From Malurus cyaneus samueli (Eukaryota > Chordata > Aves > Passeriformes > Maluridae): a stretch of DNA of 64,000 nucleotides. The stretch is from assembly GCA_009741485.1 (NCBI GenBank), contig CM019218.1:29066115-29130114 (forward strand), read 5' to 3'. The translations under genes and the position numbers were made by a program. Under the pieces are notes generated by a model that searched no databases, had not been told where the DNA came from, and was given only the letters and a program-made list of their open reading frames with translations. Shown here in pieces: positions 46,008-59,400 of the stretch (the stretch's first letter is position 1; every line of letters begins with the position of its first letter).

Positions 46008-47025
46008 CTGCAGGAGTGAATATAGATCCACATATATCCTGGTATAACACAGAATGTACACGTATTTAAATATAACCTACTAGCTCCTTTCTCTTGTGTT
46101 CCCAAATTTTAAAAATTTACACTGGCATTAAACTTGTTTGCATTTTTAAAGAATTTGAGTGATTAAGTCTGGATATAGAGAAGAAATTCTGTGAATTGTT
46201 TCCCTTGCAGTTACCAAATTCCAAATTACATGTTTTGTGTCATCTTCACAAATGTCAAAGTAGCTCCTCTGGCAATTTATAGCGTAAACCAGAAATTTTG
46301 ATATTGATCATGGATGCAGTACAGAAGACTAATGGGTACGAATTAAAAGCTTAAATATGCAGCAGAGAAAAATACTTGTGCAGAAGGTAAAGAAAATGGG
46401 GATGATAGGATGAATAAATTCACTAAAACTGGCTCTACTGTTCTGAGCATATTATGACTGTGTAGTGTTATACCAATAATGTGGGTTTTTTTTTTTTTCT
46501 GAAACCTGCAAAAGAGAATTGCATCATGATATTTTCTTCTTCTGATGCCTAGTCCATTTACTTCCAGATTGCATGTCTCACAAAAAGCCTTATTTTGCAA
46601 AAAATACTTTTCCTGTTATTTTTTCTGCAATAAACTTTTCCTTCCAGACGTTGCATAAGTAGTGCTATCTGAATTGATGCTGTAATTTTATCAGCCTGGC
46701 ATCTTTTTCATTCCTCCTTAGGTAGAATTTGAAATCAATAAAATGTACTGACATTTGTGGATCTTCTCCCAGATCTGCCCAGTAGATATCTGGGATGTGC
46801 AGTGGATGGGATATTTGAGGGGGCGGTAGTTCCTCCAAGACTATTAGCTGTTTAATCTTTAGCCCACAGGTTGGAGACAGGACGGCTCAGGCAGTTGGTA
46901 ATGGGATAAAGCTTTTCACCTCTGAATTGCCAACTCTGGGCCAGATTAGTAGGACAGAATATTTCCACCATCTGGTGTCTGGTCAGTGACCCATATGAGG
47001 GAAATCAGTGGCCATTCCTGCTACT

Positions 47026-47075
47026 GGGAGTGGGAGGGGGTGGGGGAACAGCTTTACAATTATCCCCACCCCCCC
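47026..47075. promoter_or_regulatory. G-quadruplex-capable tract with inverted-repeat partner
   Basis: Four G-runs of 3, 3, 5 and 5 lie within 21 bases (47026-47046), separated by loops of 3, 2 and 1. After about 17 bases follows a C-rich tract (47064-47075) complementary to part of it (gggggtgggg against ccccaccccc). The site can form either a quadruplex or a hairpin on one strand. Confidence 0.6.
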
Positions 47076-47974
47076 ACAAACACTGTGTGAGAATGATTGG
47101 ACCACAAAAAGCTCCAAATGAGCATGAGAATTGAAAACCACTCTAGAAACTTGATGATCAGGACTCGGCACGCTGAAGGGAGTGTGGGAAAATTTGTCAG
47201 CATGAGCTGTCAGGAGATGCTGTTTCACTGGGAATATTCAGTTTAGAGAAAGCTAGATTTTAGACAGCAAACAACTGATCTTTCGTGGCCAAACAACAGC
47301 TTATAAGAAAAGTAAATTGATTTTTCTGTGATGCAGAAAAGCTGAACTTCAAAAGGCAAATACCCTCCAACAGTATTTCTTGTTGGCATATGATGTCAAT
47401 ATTCAAATAGGATAAAAAGGATGATATCTATTCAAATATGTAAAGTTTTTGCAATCTGAGGTAGGTTACCTGATTTAATGAATCAGGAAATATGAATCAA
47501 TATGCCAAATTTGGATTATTTGCACATAGCACTTCTGGACACTGCATCCTTTTCCTATTTCAGAAATAAGGCCAGGTGTAATTACAGAACCTGTGAATTG
47601 GGCTAATGTACAAATTTCTGTAGTTTTCGGAAGCAATATTCTGTCTGAACCAAGAAACATAAGTTAAATAATATTTAAAAGAAAAGAATTGTACCATAAT
47701 ATTAAGAACAGTGCTTATATTGAAAACTTATTTGTTGTTATAATATTTTAATATGGAAATAACAAACCAATGCTAACCACTTTAAGGCTTTGCTAATGTT
47801 CCTGAAGTTAAACTAGACTTTCAGGATGATCCCTTTGAGAGAAACTGAACACCCAGCCCTTAACAGAGCTATTTAAGAAAATGTATGCAGAATTTCAAGT
47901 CTGATTTTCTGGGTTGCTGACATTTTTTGGTTTTGTTTGAAGTCAGCCATCTCGCTGACAAGTACGGTAGTTTT

Positions 47975-48175
47975 AGACCCACTGTCCAACGCGGTAAGCC
48001 GTCCGCATTCGGCCAGGCGCAGGAGCTGCGCGGTGCCACGGCGAGACCGGGAGAGCAGGAATTGCGGGCGGCTCCGGAAGAAGCGCTTCTCTCCGCCGCT
48101 GCCCAGCAGGTGGAGCCCCCGCGCCGGCCGCCCCCGCCTCTCGGCCCGGCCCGGGCTCCCAGCGCGGTCATTTTT
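47975..48175. promoter_or_regulatory. Orphan CpG-rich block, possible promoter
   Basis: About 200 bases of dense CpG DNA isolated in an AT-rich, gene-poor region. It contains an ETS-type ccggaag (48074-48080), GGCC/CCCGC runs and, on the plus strand, a consensus donor (gcg|gtaagcc near 47993). A minus-strand ATG in good context (GCGAGATGG, ATG at 47948-47950) opens only 25 codons. It could be the promoter of the unidentified minus-strand gene at 46.0 kb, or of a non-coding transcript. Confidence 0.5.
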
Positions 48176-48249
48176 CAAACCTGCTTTAAAACGATATTCT
48201 CTTCGCACAGCTGTGCTCAAAGTGCCATTGTCTTGCATTTGTGAGTGAC

Positions 48250-51200
48250 TGTTTCATAAAATACCCCACTCTTTATTCATTTATGTCTAGTGTTGTATAC
48301 CTATGATTATCTTGTCATTTTATTCATCGTGACCTATGGATCGCCAAGTCATCATAAGCCTTGAATAATTTTTCTCATCCACCATTTTCAAGAAAAAGAC
48401 TCTGAGATAATTCTCACTATTAACAGCTTGCAAGGGCAGTAGGCATTTAAATTAAACAAGCTTGGCTTTTGTAAAATGTTGTAACTCAGTGTGGCATAAG
48501 ATAAAGATTTGAATTCTTTTTGAGTGTGTATGACAAGAATTTTCAGATTTCAATAACAGTCTGTGGTGGCTGTGATCTCACCTACGGGTTTGTTCTCTGG
48601 GACCTCACTTTCATAGAAGCCACAGAATACATTCTGGGATAGAAAGAAGTTGGCTAAGACAGCTTGCCTCAAATATGTGCTTTTTGTGTTAGGTCTTCTG
48701 TCTCAGAAACGTACAGATATTTTGGAAAGAAATCTTTGTCTCTGTGAACTCTGTTAATGAATAGCAAACATATACAGCAAAATCATGGTGACTTCAATTA
48801 CAACTATTTTATTTAACAATTCTTGTTTCAAAAACTTAGTGACTATAATATCATTTTTGTGCTGCCTTCTATACCTTCATTCTCTTTAATTTAATTTATT
48901 TATTTCTCCCTTTAATCCCTCCTTGTCCTTAAATCCTTTGGTTCAGCCTAATCCTTCAAATCCTATAATTACTCAAACAAAGCATTTTAACCTTGTGGCC
49001 TTCCTGGACTCTTGCCTATTGCTTATGACGTGTAGGTCTCGCTTGACTAATGATGTTTACTGCTGCATTTTCTTTCCTAGGATACTCATGGAAAATTTCA
49101 TGCCACGTAGCTTCTGTTTAAAGCAGGGCTCAGTGTCACAATATTACTATGAGCATTGTAAAAATAGTGGTGGCTGGATTCCACTCTTACAACAATTGCT
49201 TCTTTTAGACAGAATTTATAGTTGACCTTGGTGTAATCCCAAATAATTAATCCCAGTAAAGCCTAGATTTTGACTCTTTTGATTTCAAGTAACTCTTCCA
49301 AAATTCTTTGTGTAAGGTGTATAACCAGTTTAATTCAGGCATCTAAGAATGTCAACATTTAATGCTATGTTGGTTTGCCTGAATATTTGTCTAAACACTT
49401 AATAAACACATTTTATCAATTTCTCTTAGGAAATTCTGAATATTAGGATGAGGATGATAGTTTATGGTATTTATAGTTTCACCTGGAAGGTATTTTGTTA
49501 AGAAGTAATCATACCTTTATTTATTTTAATTTTTGAAAGAGAAATGAGTGGGCCAGGCTCTGACTAAAATTAACCAGTGATTTTGTTAACAGGAATGATA
49601 CTTAAAAGGATGATAAAGACCAATTTTATATAATACTGTTAAGGGAAAAAGGAAGTAAAGATCTGTCAGGAATTTTAGAAAAAAGCTGCAAATTTTAATG
49701 ACCAAAAAGAAAATGCCTTGTTGACAGTGGTGAAAGTAAATGATAATGTCATAAGGGATTGGGTTTTATTAAGGTCCAAAACTGCATAAGAGAAAAGAAT
49801 ATAAAGACAGAAAGAGACTGAAAATATACCAGACTGGTATCAAGCCAGTCAATGTACATGTCAAAGTACAGGAAAACAAATATCTGGAATTTGAGTAATA
49901 GAAACAAATTAGCCTGAAGGAATAAAGGAACTATATATGTGTATTTATGAATTTTATATGTAATTTAAATTATCATTAAATGTCATGATTCTAACTGAAA
50001 AAAACCCACAATCCCATTTTCAACATTAAGCACCTGTGTTAGGGAAATGTTCTAAGCTGTTCTGAATGTTTGATGTAGTAAGAAAGAATTTCTTTGGAGA
50101 TAATGATAAACAGAAGAACCATGAAATCTGCAGCTTTATTCTGTGTTCAGCAGTTCCAAAGATGTTGTGGGGGGTACACATGCTTATACAGGGATGTACA
50201 CTGATAGCTTGAGTCCTGTAAGCTCAAATAGAAGAAGACTCTCCTTGTTATTGTGTTTATGGCCTGTGAGCAAAATTCTCTAACCAATGTTTGAGCCACA
50301 GCCTCTGGTCCTTACCTCGGTGCCTCTTATGTACAGTTATTGCATCACATATTTACCATAGGTACATTGAGTGGTTATTTTCTGATGTACACACATTACT
50401 TTAAACCACCTAAACAAACCATGGAAGCATTTATGAAAATATGCTGGGATGACTTTTAGGCTCCACAAACTTGCACATCTGGGTCTGACACAGATTTATG
50501 GCATCACCTTTTCCAGCATGTCTTTGAAAGAGTTTCTGCCTAAGAAAATATGTATACTTCTTATAAGGCAGCCTGAGCTCAGCTGGAAGCAACAGAATGC
50601 CTGGAACTATCTTTTCAATATTATTTCCTAGGAGAATATGTTTTTTTTCTGAGATTGACTAACTGAGACTCACCTATTGAAAATAAAATTGGGTCATAAA
50701 AAAATTTTAAAAAATTAGAATAACCAGGTACCTAAACTCGTTTTCCCATCCCGCACTGAAAAGGACATAATGGTAGATACAAGAAAGGAGAACAAACAAG
50801 ATACAGGATGTGGGAGAAAATTAATTTCTGGGGCAAAGACATTGAAAAGACTTGTACTGTACATTTTGTGGAGGAGACATGTAAGTTCAGATTTTACACT
50901 TGTAGAGTCAAGGGGAGGAGAGCTATCTCATGCCAAAGCTTACTGATGAATGAGGGGCATTGAGAAAGACACAACACCCTGAACATATTTCTTGTATTCC
51001 TCAATACAATTAGATGATTGAAGACTATAAAGCAGCACCAAAATTGCAGATGCTCTGACAAAGTATTTAAGCAGAGATAATACAGGTTTTTTTTTACCAA
51101 TCTAATACTGTTGGAAAAAGAGGACTGTTTTGGGACATGCAGTTTTTGTCCATATGGATCAAGCAAACAAATGTCTAGATCAGCACAGATTAACTATGCA

Positions 51201-52645
51201 GTTGAGTTCACCTCTGCAGGATATTACTGAGACGAATAGCGCAATATGATGTAATATAACATAAAAGAGAACAGTTAAAAGGTTAAAAGAGAAAGAAAAA
51301 AATGTTACAAATAATTATAATTTAAGGGAAAATACTTTAATTGGTAGGAACGGGACAAAAATGGCATCATGTTAATACTGCTGCCAGACCCATTATTTTC
51401 CTCTTTCCTTTAGCATTTGTCACTGTTGATAAAAATACTATATAGTTACTGAAAATAGCTTGACTATTTAAGTCTTATAGTGAGTTTAATGGCAGTGGAA
51501 TTAATGGTCACATTATGGGAGCTCAGTTCTTAGTTGTAATCATATTTTGCAAAGCTTTCATTCATTTGAACATAATGCTGTGGCTCTTGTTTGAAGAGAA
51601 GCTTTGTTGAGACTTCTAGGACTATTTCATTTAAAGACATAAAGATTCAAATCAGATTATTTCTGTCAATCATTGTTAAAGAGGTAGGGCATGTTTCCCT
51701 TCAGGGTTATCTGCTTGATGCTCTGGACTCCATAGGAAACAACTTTTCCTAGCTTAAGTAAAATGGCTATTTTTTTTTTTTTTGTAAAAATAATTGAAAT
51801 GGAATTAAAATATGAAATACAAGCAAAAATGCTATGGTTGAGAAAGCCCGCATCCAACAGTGAGCAAAATTAATATACAGCTATTAGGCTATAAATGTGT
51901 ATCCAGACGTTATTATCCAGAAAGGATAAGGCAAGGATATGTTACTTTAACTGCAATACTGCAGTACCATACCCTAACAATTTCGTAACTCTTTCTTCTC
52001 CTGTGCCTGTGCTGTCTGGTTGTTTCTCACTTCCTTCAATGTATAGAAAGTTTATTTCTGGGTCCAAGTGACCTCAGACATGTCAAAAAAAGCCTGCTAT
52101 AATGCTAGTTTTGATTGTACTTTACTTCTAAGCATGTTATTCTGCATCACTCCACATGGTGTCTTCATGGACTATAAATCTTTAAAGACAATTCAGAAGC
52201 TAGCTCCCTCGAATCCAGCCTTTCATTTTTCCCTTCTCTTCTGTGCACCTGTGTATTAACACACATCTCATGTCAGTCTCATTTGTGCATTGTACAAGGT
52301 TTAAAGCTGTTTACTTTGCAGACTCAATTTTTTGTTTTCTGCAAGGAAGGTGATCTAGTAAATGAATAATTTTAAGTTGCTTTAGGGAGTTAAGACTGTT
52401 AGAAGAACATCATTTAGGTTTTGAAGGCTTTGAAGTGATCCTTCTTTACTTTCCAAATATGCACATTCAGAAGCAATATTGTTCAGTATGTTACTGTAGG
52501 TGAGGCTCCCAAGTAAGACAGTGGTATAGTGAAGCATAGTATGTGAAGTAATCCCTGAGAAGAGAGTCAGAGGAATGGAGTTCAGAAGGCTTGGTGTAAT
52601 GCAGTTGCAGTACTTAAAAGCAGTCCGGTACTTAAAAGCACAGGT
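48250..52645. other. AT-rich intergenic or intronic DNA, nothing recognised
   Basis: Neither strand shows a convincing exon, RNA gene or transposon. A 100-codon frame at 48923-49225 lacks splice or similarity support. Confidence 0.45.
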
Positions 52646-52965
52646 GTGGTGGAGAGGGAGGTGCTTTTTTTCTCAAGCATGAACAGGTACAGGACAAGAG
52701 GCAATAAACACAAGTTCTTCAGGAAAAAAGTATCTCTGGACATAGGAAAGATTACCTTCACTGTGAGAACAAATAAACTCTGGAACAGGTTGCTCAGACA
52801 AGTGGTGGAATATTTATCAGAATTTGAGAAAGAAATTACTAAGAACTTGGCTTGGCAGAGCCCTTGGTAACCTAATCTAGATCCCTGCTTTCAGGAGTTT
52901 ATACCAAATCATCTTAAGAGGCATCTTTCAATTTGGACTATTCTATGTTTGCATGGTTCTTCTTG
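52646..52965 (+). mobile_element. CR1 LINE 3'-end fragment, diverged
   Basis: 'aggacaagaggcaataaac', 'ggacataggaaagattac', 'ttcactgtgagaac', 'ctggaacaggttgctcag' and 'caagtggtgga' follow the CR1 ORF2 end and 3'UTR in order. It fades near 'gactattctatg'. An old copy. Confidence 0.85.
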
Positions 52966-54448
52966 TTCCCTAATTTGTAAAGTCAAATGTTGGAAATAAT
53001 CTGTGTTCAAGGAGTGCTAGTGAAGTATTGTGATAAGGTGGTCAGTTTTTAAGAGAATTTTTACAGAAAACTTCTTGTGAAGCATAGTGTAAAACACTAC
53101 CCATTTTGTTAAAGGTCTTGATAAAAAACCACAATAATTCTCATTGACTCACAATAAAACAGTCCAGCACTACACATATTTCACAGTGTTGAAATTCTGC
53201 TTTTCAGAGAAAGTGATTTATTCTGTCATCCACCTTTTTATTCCATCTTTCAATAATATCTCAGATGTGTACCGATATTACTTGTTTTACCCCCAACTCT
53301 GCAAAAGAAGTGATTATTAACCTTGTTTAGCAAAGGGGAGACACAGATTTAAAAGACTGCATATGATCTCAATTCAAGATAAAAATTAGTGGTGTAAGTC
53401 AATAACTTTACAGAGCCTGGCTGCCAGTTTTGCCAACAAAAGAAAGCCAAGGCTGTCTGAATTCTACGAACTACTGTGAGTCATGGTTTGATTTCTTCAT
53501 TGAACTTGGCATTAAACATTTAATATGTTTAGACATGACTTCCAATAAGGTAATATTGTTATTATTTAGAAGCATGTTCTACTGGCAATCTGTGAAATGT
53601 TCGGTTGAATTGATTTGTCAGCACTGTACAGTAATTCTTAAGTGTGATATGGGATGAGAGTGAGCTTAAAGAAAAGACTTTGAAGTTAAAAGCTGTATCA
53701 TAAAGCAGTCATAAACAATGAAAATTTCAGTAGTTACTAATTGTTAAGTGCTTGATTCTACACACAAATAATACTTGCTTAATGTGTGTTTTTATTTCTT
53801 AGCTTAAAAAAGAGCACTCAAAGGCCCCAGAAGCACCCTAGTGCAGCATCACAGTGAAGTCCGTTTTCCTGTATTTCTCCAAGTAAAATTTTAAGTCATT
53901 AATAAATTTAAGAAAGGTTTCCCATATCTGTAGAAGTCTTCAGAATATCAAAAGTATTTCAAGTATGGTGAAAATTTGTAGCAGAAGAGGACAAGGAACC
54001 CACTATGCAACACTACGGTACAGTGATATGGCAGAGCAGAGACTCTTTTGACTTGCCATGTGTCATGCATGTGTATGAGAATGGAGAATCTGCCAGAATA
54101 CTAAAAATAAATTTAAGAAATGAGTGAATATAATAATTTATTCTTTTGTACACTTCCTTTATCTATCCATTTGCTAACCTTTACTGATCAAATCTTATAT
54201 ATATATACTTATTCCATCTTTATCTTTACTAATCCAGTCTTCTCCATTTATTTTACTTACGAAAGTAAAAGTGCATTTCTGCACTTGCGACTTTAAAAAA
54301 AAAATATTGATATTTGTATTTTCTCCATAATCATGTATCTGTTTGTCTATGAAGAATAATCTTAGAATGCCAGTGTAAATCTGTGACTGAAAGGAAGATG
54401 GGAATTTCTATGCTCAATGGCACACGCAATAGCAATAGAAATGCACAT

Positions 54449-54740
54449 AATCATAGAATACCTTGGGTTGGCCTTTAAAGGCCATCCAGTCCAACTCTCC
54501 TGGCACGGGTAATCTTCAACTAGATCAGGTTGCTCAGAGCTCCATTTAACCTGACCTAGAATGGTTCCAAACATGGGTCATCTACCACCTCCCTGGGCAA
54601 TCTGTTCCAGTGTCACCACCCCTTTTGTAAAAAAGGTCTTCCTTATATCTTGCCTAAATCTACCCTCTCTTAGTTTAAAACCATTACCCCTTGTCCTATC
54701 TAAACAGGCCCAGCTAAAATGCTTGTCCCCATGTTCACAC
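54449..54740 (-). mobile_element. CR1 LINE 3'-end fragment
   Basis: Starts 'aatcatagaata', a 3' octamer remnant. It continues with 'ccatccagtccaactctcctg', 'agatcaggttgctcagagc', 'tgggcaatctgttccagtg' and 'accattaccccttgtcc', all hallmark CR1 3' segments in reverse complement. 5' truncated. Confidence 0.9.
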
Positions 54741-54948
54741 CACAAGGCAAATGCCTCTCAAGTCCCCTGCTTTTTCCTTTTTGTTTTGATTTGTAGGCTG
54801 GAAAATTCCTGGGGCTCCTGAAATGCTTGTGGTCTGTTTGATATTTCCTTATAAGTCGTGTTTTGTAAGGTTACCTGTCCAACCCATATAACAGGTATCT
54901 CTTTAAAAGACAGTAGATATCCATGCAACACTGTATGGTGGGGCTATA

Positions 54949-54969
54949 AAAAAAAAAAAAAAAAAAAAA
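54949..54969. repeat. Homopolymer A run of 21
   Basis: Twenty-one consecutive A residues. I could not identify a retroposed sequence upstream, so it is called only as a homopolymer; it may be an old retroposon tail. Confidence 0.9.
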
Positions 54970-56411
54970 GAAAGATATTATATTGATTTATAATGTACAA
55001 GTAAACTCATCTTTTCTTCTGAACAGTTTTATACACAGCTGAACACAAAACTGTTTACTGGAGCCCTGACTCATACACTCTGGAAAAATTAAAGCATCAG
55101 AGTGGAGCTTTCCAGATATTGGTCAAGAAAGTAATATTTATACAGCCTTCCTGCTTCCTGCTTTAAAAGTCTGTACCTTTTCTTCCCTAATTTCCAATAC
55201 ATATACACATGTTCTTAAGAAACAGTATGGTATGCAGAATAGAGATATTAAGGTTTTTTTATGCAAGGTTCTGACATTTTTGGTGTTGTAAAATCAATAA
55301 TCAACTTTCTGAGACAATGATATTTAATTTAAGGTTTTCTAGCTCTTCCCTTTTTCTCTTCTGTCTCCTTTTCTTCTCTCTTGTTTCTTTTGTGCTGACT
55401 TGCTCTAAGTTGCCTTTGAAATTAACAGCTCTTTCAATGTGGGTTATTGGGATGTTTGACCAAGTGATTGCATTTTATCCACACTCTCCCTCTTATAAAT
55501 GTATAAGATGTTTCTTCAGTGTGAATGCAGATCTATGATACAATGAGGTGCACACCACTTTTAAATTGTTTATTTAAAATTCTGTTATCTTTTCTCATCT
55601 TTAATCTGCAAAATTCTAAGGAATTTTTCTGTGTGGAACAGAACTCAAAGCAATGATAAAGTCTTTTTTTATGACATTTACTTTGGAAATGAAGTCATAA
55701 ACACTGGTCAAACTTGGCTGATTTTACGCATTCATTCACACAGGATTTCATTTGGATTCCATATAGCCAAAACAGATGTGTTTTAATAGCAATGAAAGTT
55801 GATTATAATTTGTTTTCTTGATCAAGCAGCTTTCATTGATGTTTTGTAGTTCAAATAAACTCTAGTGACTTGCCTCAGAAACTCTGAACACCTCTTTTAA
55901 GGCTAAAATTGTAGAAAGCCCTCTGAAATAATCTTTGATGTGATTTTTCAAGCAGTGAGAGGTCAAAGTGACTAAAGGGGACTTTCTATGAAGAAGTTAA
56001 CGAATCTTTTCCCATTCTGCTCTCATTTACAGTCTGCCTGAAATTCTAGAAATCTTACCTGTCCAGCTACTGCTTTTTCCGTAAGACAGCCCCCATTGCT
56101 ACAATCAGCATGGGTTTTATAAATCCCTTTCATAATGAGATGTGTTGTGAAGTAGCAGAAATTTCTATTGTGAACTTAATGAACTTCACTGCCAAATCCG
56201 TGGAGAAAAGACAGCAAACATAGGGAAAGAGCCAACATTTCTGACCCCATTCAATTTCTTAAAATTGATATTCTACACAAGTTTTATGGGAATATTAGTA
56301 TTTCTACTCATTAAATAAATCTTAGTGAAAATAGGAGGGTCTGATAACTGCCCATTCATACTTTCAATGAAAATTTTCATTTTCCTAATTTGTATCTGCC
56401 TGTAATTCCAG

Positions 56412-56477
56412 ATGCAGCAAGAAATAAAGGTCCAATTTTACAGCTCCTGGGTACATTGAATTTTGATTTTTACAGAG
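56412..56477 (+). other. Weak candidate exon
   Basis: 66 bases flanked by TAATTCCAG and GAG|GTAAGG. In one frame they read AARNKGPILQLLGTLNF, which faintly resembles the N-terminal AAERNK-PIL motif of METTL26-type (UPF0585) methyltransferases. The similarity covers about 14 residues and may be chance; no further exon was found. Confidence 0.12.
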
Positions 56478-59400
56478 GTAAGGACTATTTTCCTTCTTTG
56501 TGTATTTTCTTATTACGTAAAACACAGCAAAACAAGAGACTCTTCAACATCATCGAAGGGGTTGCACACAGATCTGGGTTAGTATTTTCATTCATGCTAA
56601 ATGGCTTTCACGATGGGCCTGATATGGTTGCTTAGTTAGTTCTTCATTTATGTGGAAATTTTTGGGTCAATAGAGAAACCACTGGCAAACTTGCTGTGAA
56701 TGTTTTTGTCTCTGTTCTTTCTAGTATGTTTTGATATTTGATTTTAATGTGACAGGATATTATTCTTTAAAAGTCCTTGTTGCTCTGCCCCTTTTGTGAC
56801 CTTCAAAGAAAGTCAAAACTCTCTCTTCTATGCTGATGCTCTTCTCCACCACAAAGCACAAACACCCTTTCCTGGAATATTTGCTAAAATACGCAGGATT
56901 TACTTTTCTAATAGCTTGTTTCATGGAGAATACTTACAGGAAGGAACATGTCTTCTTTCTGTTTGATTTTCCATTCCCGAAGCAAAGATTTGAGCCACTT
57001 TATATACTTTGCTGAATTTTCTGACAAGTATTATGGCTCATTTTTTGTCTAAAACCCCTTGGCCTCATTTTTTTCAACTGAAGTTATTTCCACAGAGGCT
57101 GAAGAATAGATTAAATCCTTCATAGTCCTTTTGTAATACATATTGAAGTTTGTGTTTATGTATTGTATGCATTATTCTCCAAATGATTTGATAACTTACT
57201 GAAATATATAGTGGTTTTCACTTAACAATTAATCTCTGACTTATTTTCAAGCACAAAGTGTTTGTCTTACTCTACTGCCTTTGAATTATCACTAAAACTG
57301 TCATGCTCGTGGTTAGTACAGGAAACTTAAATTTTTTCTTAACAGCTTATGTTTTAATGTAGGAACCTTTCATAAAGGTTCTCTGTATTTATTCTGTGCA
57401 TAAAGAGAAATTAATGATGGAATGAATTTTAAACATTTTCTAAAATGCTACATATTATTTTTATAACCCTAGAACATGTTCTATTTCAGAAATTTGTCAT
57501 GAGAGACAAATATTGCAATGATCTTAATTTAGTTTTATAACACCTGCCCTTTAAGTAGTTGCAAATAAAAATAGGTATTGTCCTCTAGGTTATCAGCATG
57601 AAACAGAATTACAAGAAATTATACATCTTTTCATTCTTGTTGGCACCATGACTTACAAATTTTAATTAAAAAAAAGTTAATATATCATTCTGACATTATA
57701 ATTTACTGATACTTTTCAGATAATACCAAAACATTTTTTGTGAGCACAGTTGTCTTTTTTTGCACAGAAAGATGACTCATTTTAGCCTACTGCAATTGTA
57801 AACAAGAAGAAATTGTTCTAAGAGCACACATGCCTTCCTGCTACTGTTCATTTTAACATTTAGGACAGGGTGGAGCAGCCACAGAATTTTCACTGTCAAA
57901 TCTTTTCAATTGCTGGACTTCTATCCTATTTTACAAGTTTATAATTAAAAAATTACACCGGTGATGTTAAATAATTTTTACACAACTATTATCTAAATAT
58001 TTTTTTGTTACAAATATTTTGCTCATCTTGTGTCTTCCTTTTATTTAAAGAAATCAACACCGACCTTAGAAAGGAAAATATACCTTAGTCTGCTCTAACT
58101 GATTTAAGAAATAATAAATGCAGCTTTATTTCTATGCTGGAAATACCTTGATAATTTCTCAATGTTGTTTTTATTTGGTAATAAAAAGGAAGAGAAATTA
58201 GAGGTCATGTTCAATAAAGTTGACACCATAAAACATAGTTTTTTAAGAACTTTTCTCCTGGATTACACTACAGAACACAGTTTTTATTACTACACAACTT
58301 CAGTAGTGGGTTTGAAGTGAAATATTTGTAAAGCTCAATTGCTAAGAAGGAATCTCAGCCAATATCTAAACCGAGCTGAGGGGAAATCTCAAATCCCATT
58401 CCTGAGACAATTTCCTCCAGTCTACATGGATACATCCTCTTACACAGGATCTGCAGCACTAAATTCCCTCCTGGAGTTAGTTGCTTATGTCACTTTTCCT
58501 TGAAATACAATTTAGGCTCATTATTTCTTTTGTGAATAGAGAGTGGTAGCTGGAGCATATTCTGAATTTAATTGTGAACTGTTCTTGAAGGTACTCACAC
58601 CAACATCCAACAGGATTTCCTGGTCAGTCTGTCAGCGATTTCTGCCTGGGCACTTGCTACCTTTCCTGAAGAATCTGTGCAGAAAGTTGTGAGAAATTAG
58701 TCAGGGCCACCCAGCTGAGAGCTGTGTGTTTTCTGAATTCCTGATTCAAAGCATGTTTTCACTTATAGCTTAAAAGAGAACACAGAAGCAGACAAGACTA
58801 TCATAAATGTACTTAGTAAAATTTACTCATATTTGGGTACCTAGCACTGGTCACAAAGCACTTTGAAGAAAAACAAATATCACTTGTTTTTTTTTCTATG
58901 AAAATTCAGAATAAAATTATGAGGCAGAGTTCCTCCAGAAATTAGGTGTAACAACAATCTTTGATTATACTTGACTGGTGTTTTAAGATTTTCTGTGACA
59001 CAAATACCATTCTGGCAGAAGAGGCAGAGTCATAATAAGCCAAATGCATATGGAGTGTGGAGGAATATTTTTTTCTCCCCTCTGAAAAATCCTCCAAAAT
59101 ATATAATAATTCCAATTGACATTGTCTTTCTCAGAAATCTTTATTCTAAGAATTATTGAAGAATTGTCCAAGGAAAAGTCTTGCAGCCAAGTCAGTGCTT
59201 GCTGTCAGGAGCCAAAGCTATTGAGATGTTTCAGTCTCTGCACTGATGCAGTGTAATGGAGAGGACAGTCTCCTTTGGATGATCTATGGATTTCTTGCTA
59301 GATCTTCCTCCTGGAAATTTCATAGGTGATGATCTACACCTCTTTCCTGGCTTCAGGGAAGGCTGGATTTTCACTGCTATTATTAAAAACAAATTGTGAG

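Noticed and set aside
47869..48248. Overlapping 100-120 codon frames on both strands in the orphan CpG block
   Set aside because: Several frames on both strands are open simultaneously, as expected for GC-rich DNA; no conserved motif was recognised. The block is kept only as a possible promoter.
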